The notes under the pieces are model-generated. The model saw only the letters and a program-made list of their open reading frames with translations. It had not been told where the DNA came from and made no database searches. From Chromera velia (Eukaryota; Sar; Chromeraceae), in assembly GCA_018398765.1 (NCBI GenBank), contig JAHBMJ010000133.1, forward strand, positions 1 through 17,500: a DNA stretch of 17,500 bases, written 5' to 3'. Shown piece by piece: positions 16,364-17,500 of this stretch. Every line of letters starts with the position of its first letter. Within the stretch, counting starts at the first letter, position 1. Made by a program: the position numbers and the translations under genes.

Positions 16364-16921
16364 AACTTGAATACACTTAACAATAGTCTTAATCATTGCA
16401 CTTAATGCATTATTAGTTATAATTGATATTGTAAATTCTAGTAATAATTACTAGAATAATTATTAGACTATAGTAGTAGTATTGCAATGCTAGTTGCAAT
16501 GATTACATACTAGAGCCGTATCTTATAGGATCTGTTTTATTATAGCCAAGTCCAAGCAATTGTCCAAGCTAAATGGAGAATTTGGTTGATTTGTATATAA
16601 AGCGGATTTGTTAATTAAAATGCTTAGCCAATATATTTAACAGTATATTTAGCAGAAGTTTGGACGTACGGTCTAGGCGTAGGCCATTTAACTCTAAATT
16701 TTATTGGGCGTTTTTCTTTCCATTTTTTTTTTAAAAGTTTTTTTTTTTTTAAGAGTTTTGATGTTGATGCCTAGGTTGATGCTAGGGACTTAGTCTTCAC
16801 CTTCTATTCACTATAGCCTCTTCAAAAACTTTAAGGACAATTATAGGACAATTGAAAGTAAATGAATTGATCGAATATGCTTTATTGGTTGATCAACAAG
16901 TCTGAGCAGTAAGGAAAATGA
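16135..16921. other. AT-rich island with palindromes and poly(T) tracts
   Basis: Composition changes abruptly from microsatellite-type DNA to strongly AT-rich sequence with many stops in all frames. It contains a perfect 9-bp inverted repeat with a 1-base centre (16437-16455), a 7-bp inverted repeat ATTGCAA/TTGCAAT (16481-16487 and 16494-16500), a TATA-like TATATAA (16594-16600), two poly(T) runs (16723-16732 and 16738-16750) and a short direct repeat GTTGATGC (16763-16770 and 16775-16782). No terminal inverted repeats or target duplications were found by eye. It could be an inserted non-autonomous element or the 5' flank of the fragment to its right. Confidence 0.5.
16594..16600 (+). promoter_or_regulatory. 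TATA-like site
   Basis: TATATAA followed by AG sits in the AT-rich island, about 330 bases before the coding-like stretch at 16922. In sequence this AT-rich a chance match is quite possible. Confidence 0.2.
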
Positions 16922-17434
16922 AACCATGTTCATTCAGAGAGCTTCGAACCGCAGTCTTCACTCTTGCGTGCCGAACCCGAGGTTGAGCCCCTACTGAACC
17001 ATGTTGAGCCCCTACTACAGATCATCTCAACATACCCCCCCACAGCCGTCTTGCACCAACCTTGCCTTCAAGAGCACCGCCTTGACCGTGTTCAGGCAGA
17101 GGGGAGATGGGTGACGGATGAAGCTAGCCAGGTCATAAAAGAAAAAGCGTGGGTATGGTTGTACACATTGAGCAAATTGAAAGGAGAGAAGGGGGGGGTA
17201 GAGTATTATGAATTAGCGTAAGTGCAGGCTGTTTTTAATACTTCAGGAGGTTGATCCAAAACACAAAGATTGGACAGTCAAGTGTCTTCGCGCCCCTCTA
17301 TTTGAGCGCAGTGGCGAAACAGCAACATTTGGTCTGATGGTTGAAGACAATGATGTGACTCGTGTTGAAAACATTCTTCAAGTTGCAAACATCTCTGACT
17401 ATAAGTCTATGAGAAGATTCGAAGAAAGAAGATG
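16922..17434 (+). pseudogene. Unidentified coding-like fragment split between two frames
   Basis: Frame A is open from 16922 to a stop at 17219-17221 (no ATG near its start), giving a Glu/Leu-rich product that contains two VEPLL repeats and a Trp-rich segment (KAWVWLY). Frame B is open from 17217 to a stop at 17432-17434, with well-mixed residues including KHKDWTVKCL and RSGETATFGL. The two frames overlap by a few bases at 17217-17221. Either one nucleotide is gained or lost (a decayed gene), or a small intron with a GTAAGT donor at 17218 links them. A splice from 17218 to a CAG ending at 17246 would enter a third frame that stops soon, so that simple model fails. I recognise no family. The label pseudogene is provisional; a mobile-element gene or an incomplete spliced gene are equal options. 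Confidence 0.3.
16983..17016 (+). repeat. Short direct repeat TTGAGCCCCTACT
   Basis: Two copies of a 13-bp unit (16983-16995 and 17004-17016), spaced 21 bases apart start to start. They encode the repeated VEPLL in frame A of the fragment above. Confidence 0.85.
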
Positions 17435-17500
17435 ACGATGCCAGCGGGTAACAAAGGCTTTGTAGGGGGGTCGGCAGAGGTTCCTCTCAAAGTGGTTGAA

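Noticed and set aside
16925-16965. Possible tRNA T-arm (minus strand GGTTCGAAGC)
   Set aside because: It resembles the internal B-box of tRNA genes, but the flanking bases do not pair into a T-stem and no acceptor stem or A-box was found at a proper distance.

Overview
This window is eukaryotic nuclear DNA dominated by one large gene: the 3' part of a multimodular type I polyketide synthase (PKS) on the + strand, from the left edge to a stop at 9674-9676. Three GT-AG introns are needed to join the open frames, and each join keeps frame inside a recognisable domain or linker. That argues against a bacterial source. The mix of GC-rich coding exons, pyrimidine-rich acceptors, a modular type I PKS and a surrounding landscape of tetranucleotide microsatellites best fits an alveolate alga of the chromerid kind (Chromera velia or a relative). 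That assignment is inference from general knowledge; nothing in the window proves it.

Layout of the synthase (residues numbered from the first codon in the window): the C-terminal end of an acyltransferase (AT, 1-75); dehydratase (DH, 153-509); structural half of a ketoreductase (about 510-780); a truncated enoylreductase (ER) remnant (about 798-916); catalytic ketoreductase (KR, about 983-1224); acyl carrier protein ACP1 (about 1264-1343); ketosynthase (KS, 1399-1832); malonyl-type AT (1848-2160); an eight-residue vestige of a lost DH linker (2216-2223); ACP2 (about 2267-2343); and a terminal condensation-like acyltransferase with an HHxxxD motif (about 2400-2874). The penultimate module should therefore leave a double bond and the last module a beta-keto group. 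The chain probably leaves through the terminal acyltransferase-like domain, because no thioesterase or reductase domain is present. The two modules share near-identical stretches (217 bp in the AT, 98 bp in the ACP), which points to recent duplication or gene conversion.

From 9677 to about 16135 I find no convincing gene. A possible 3' untranslated region with an AATAAA at 10339 is followed by almost 6 kb of microsatellites and polypurine/polypyrimidine tracts. At about 16135 the base composition changes abruptly to an AT-rich island (to about 16920) with short palindromes, poly(T) tracts and a TATA-like site. The last 580 bases return to mixed composition and hold a coding-like fragment split between two frames, which I could not identify. 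It may be a spliced gene or a decayed mobile-element gene that runs past the right edge.
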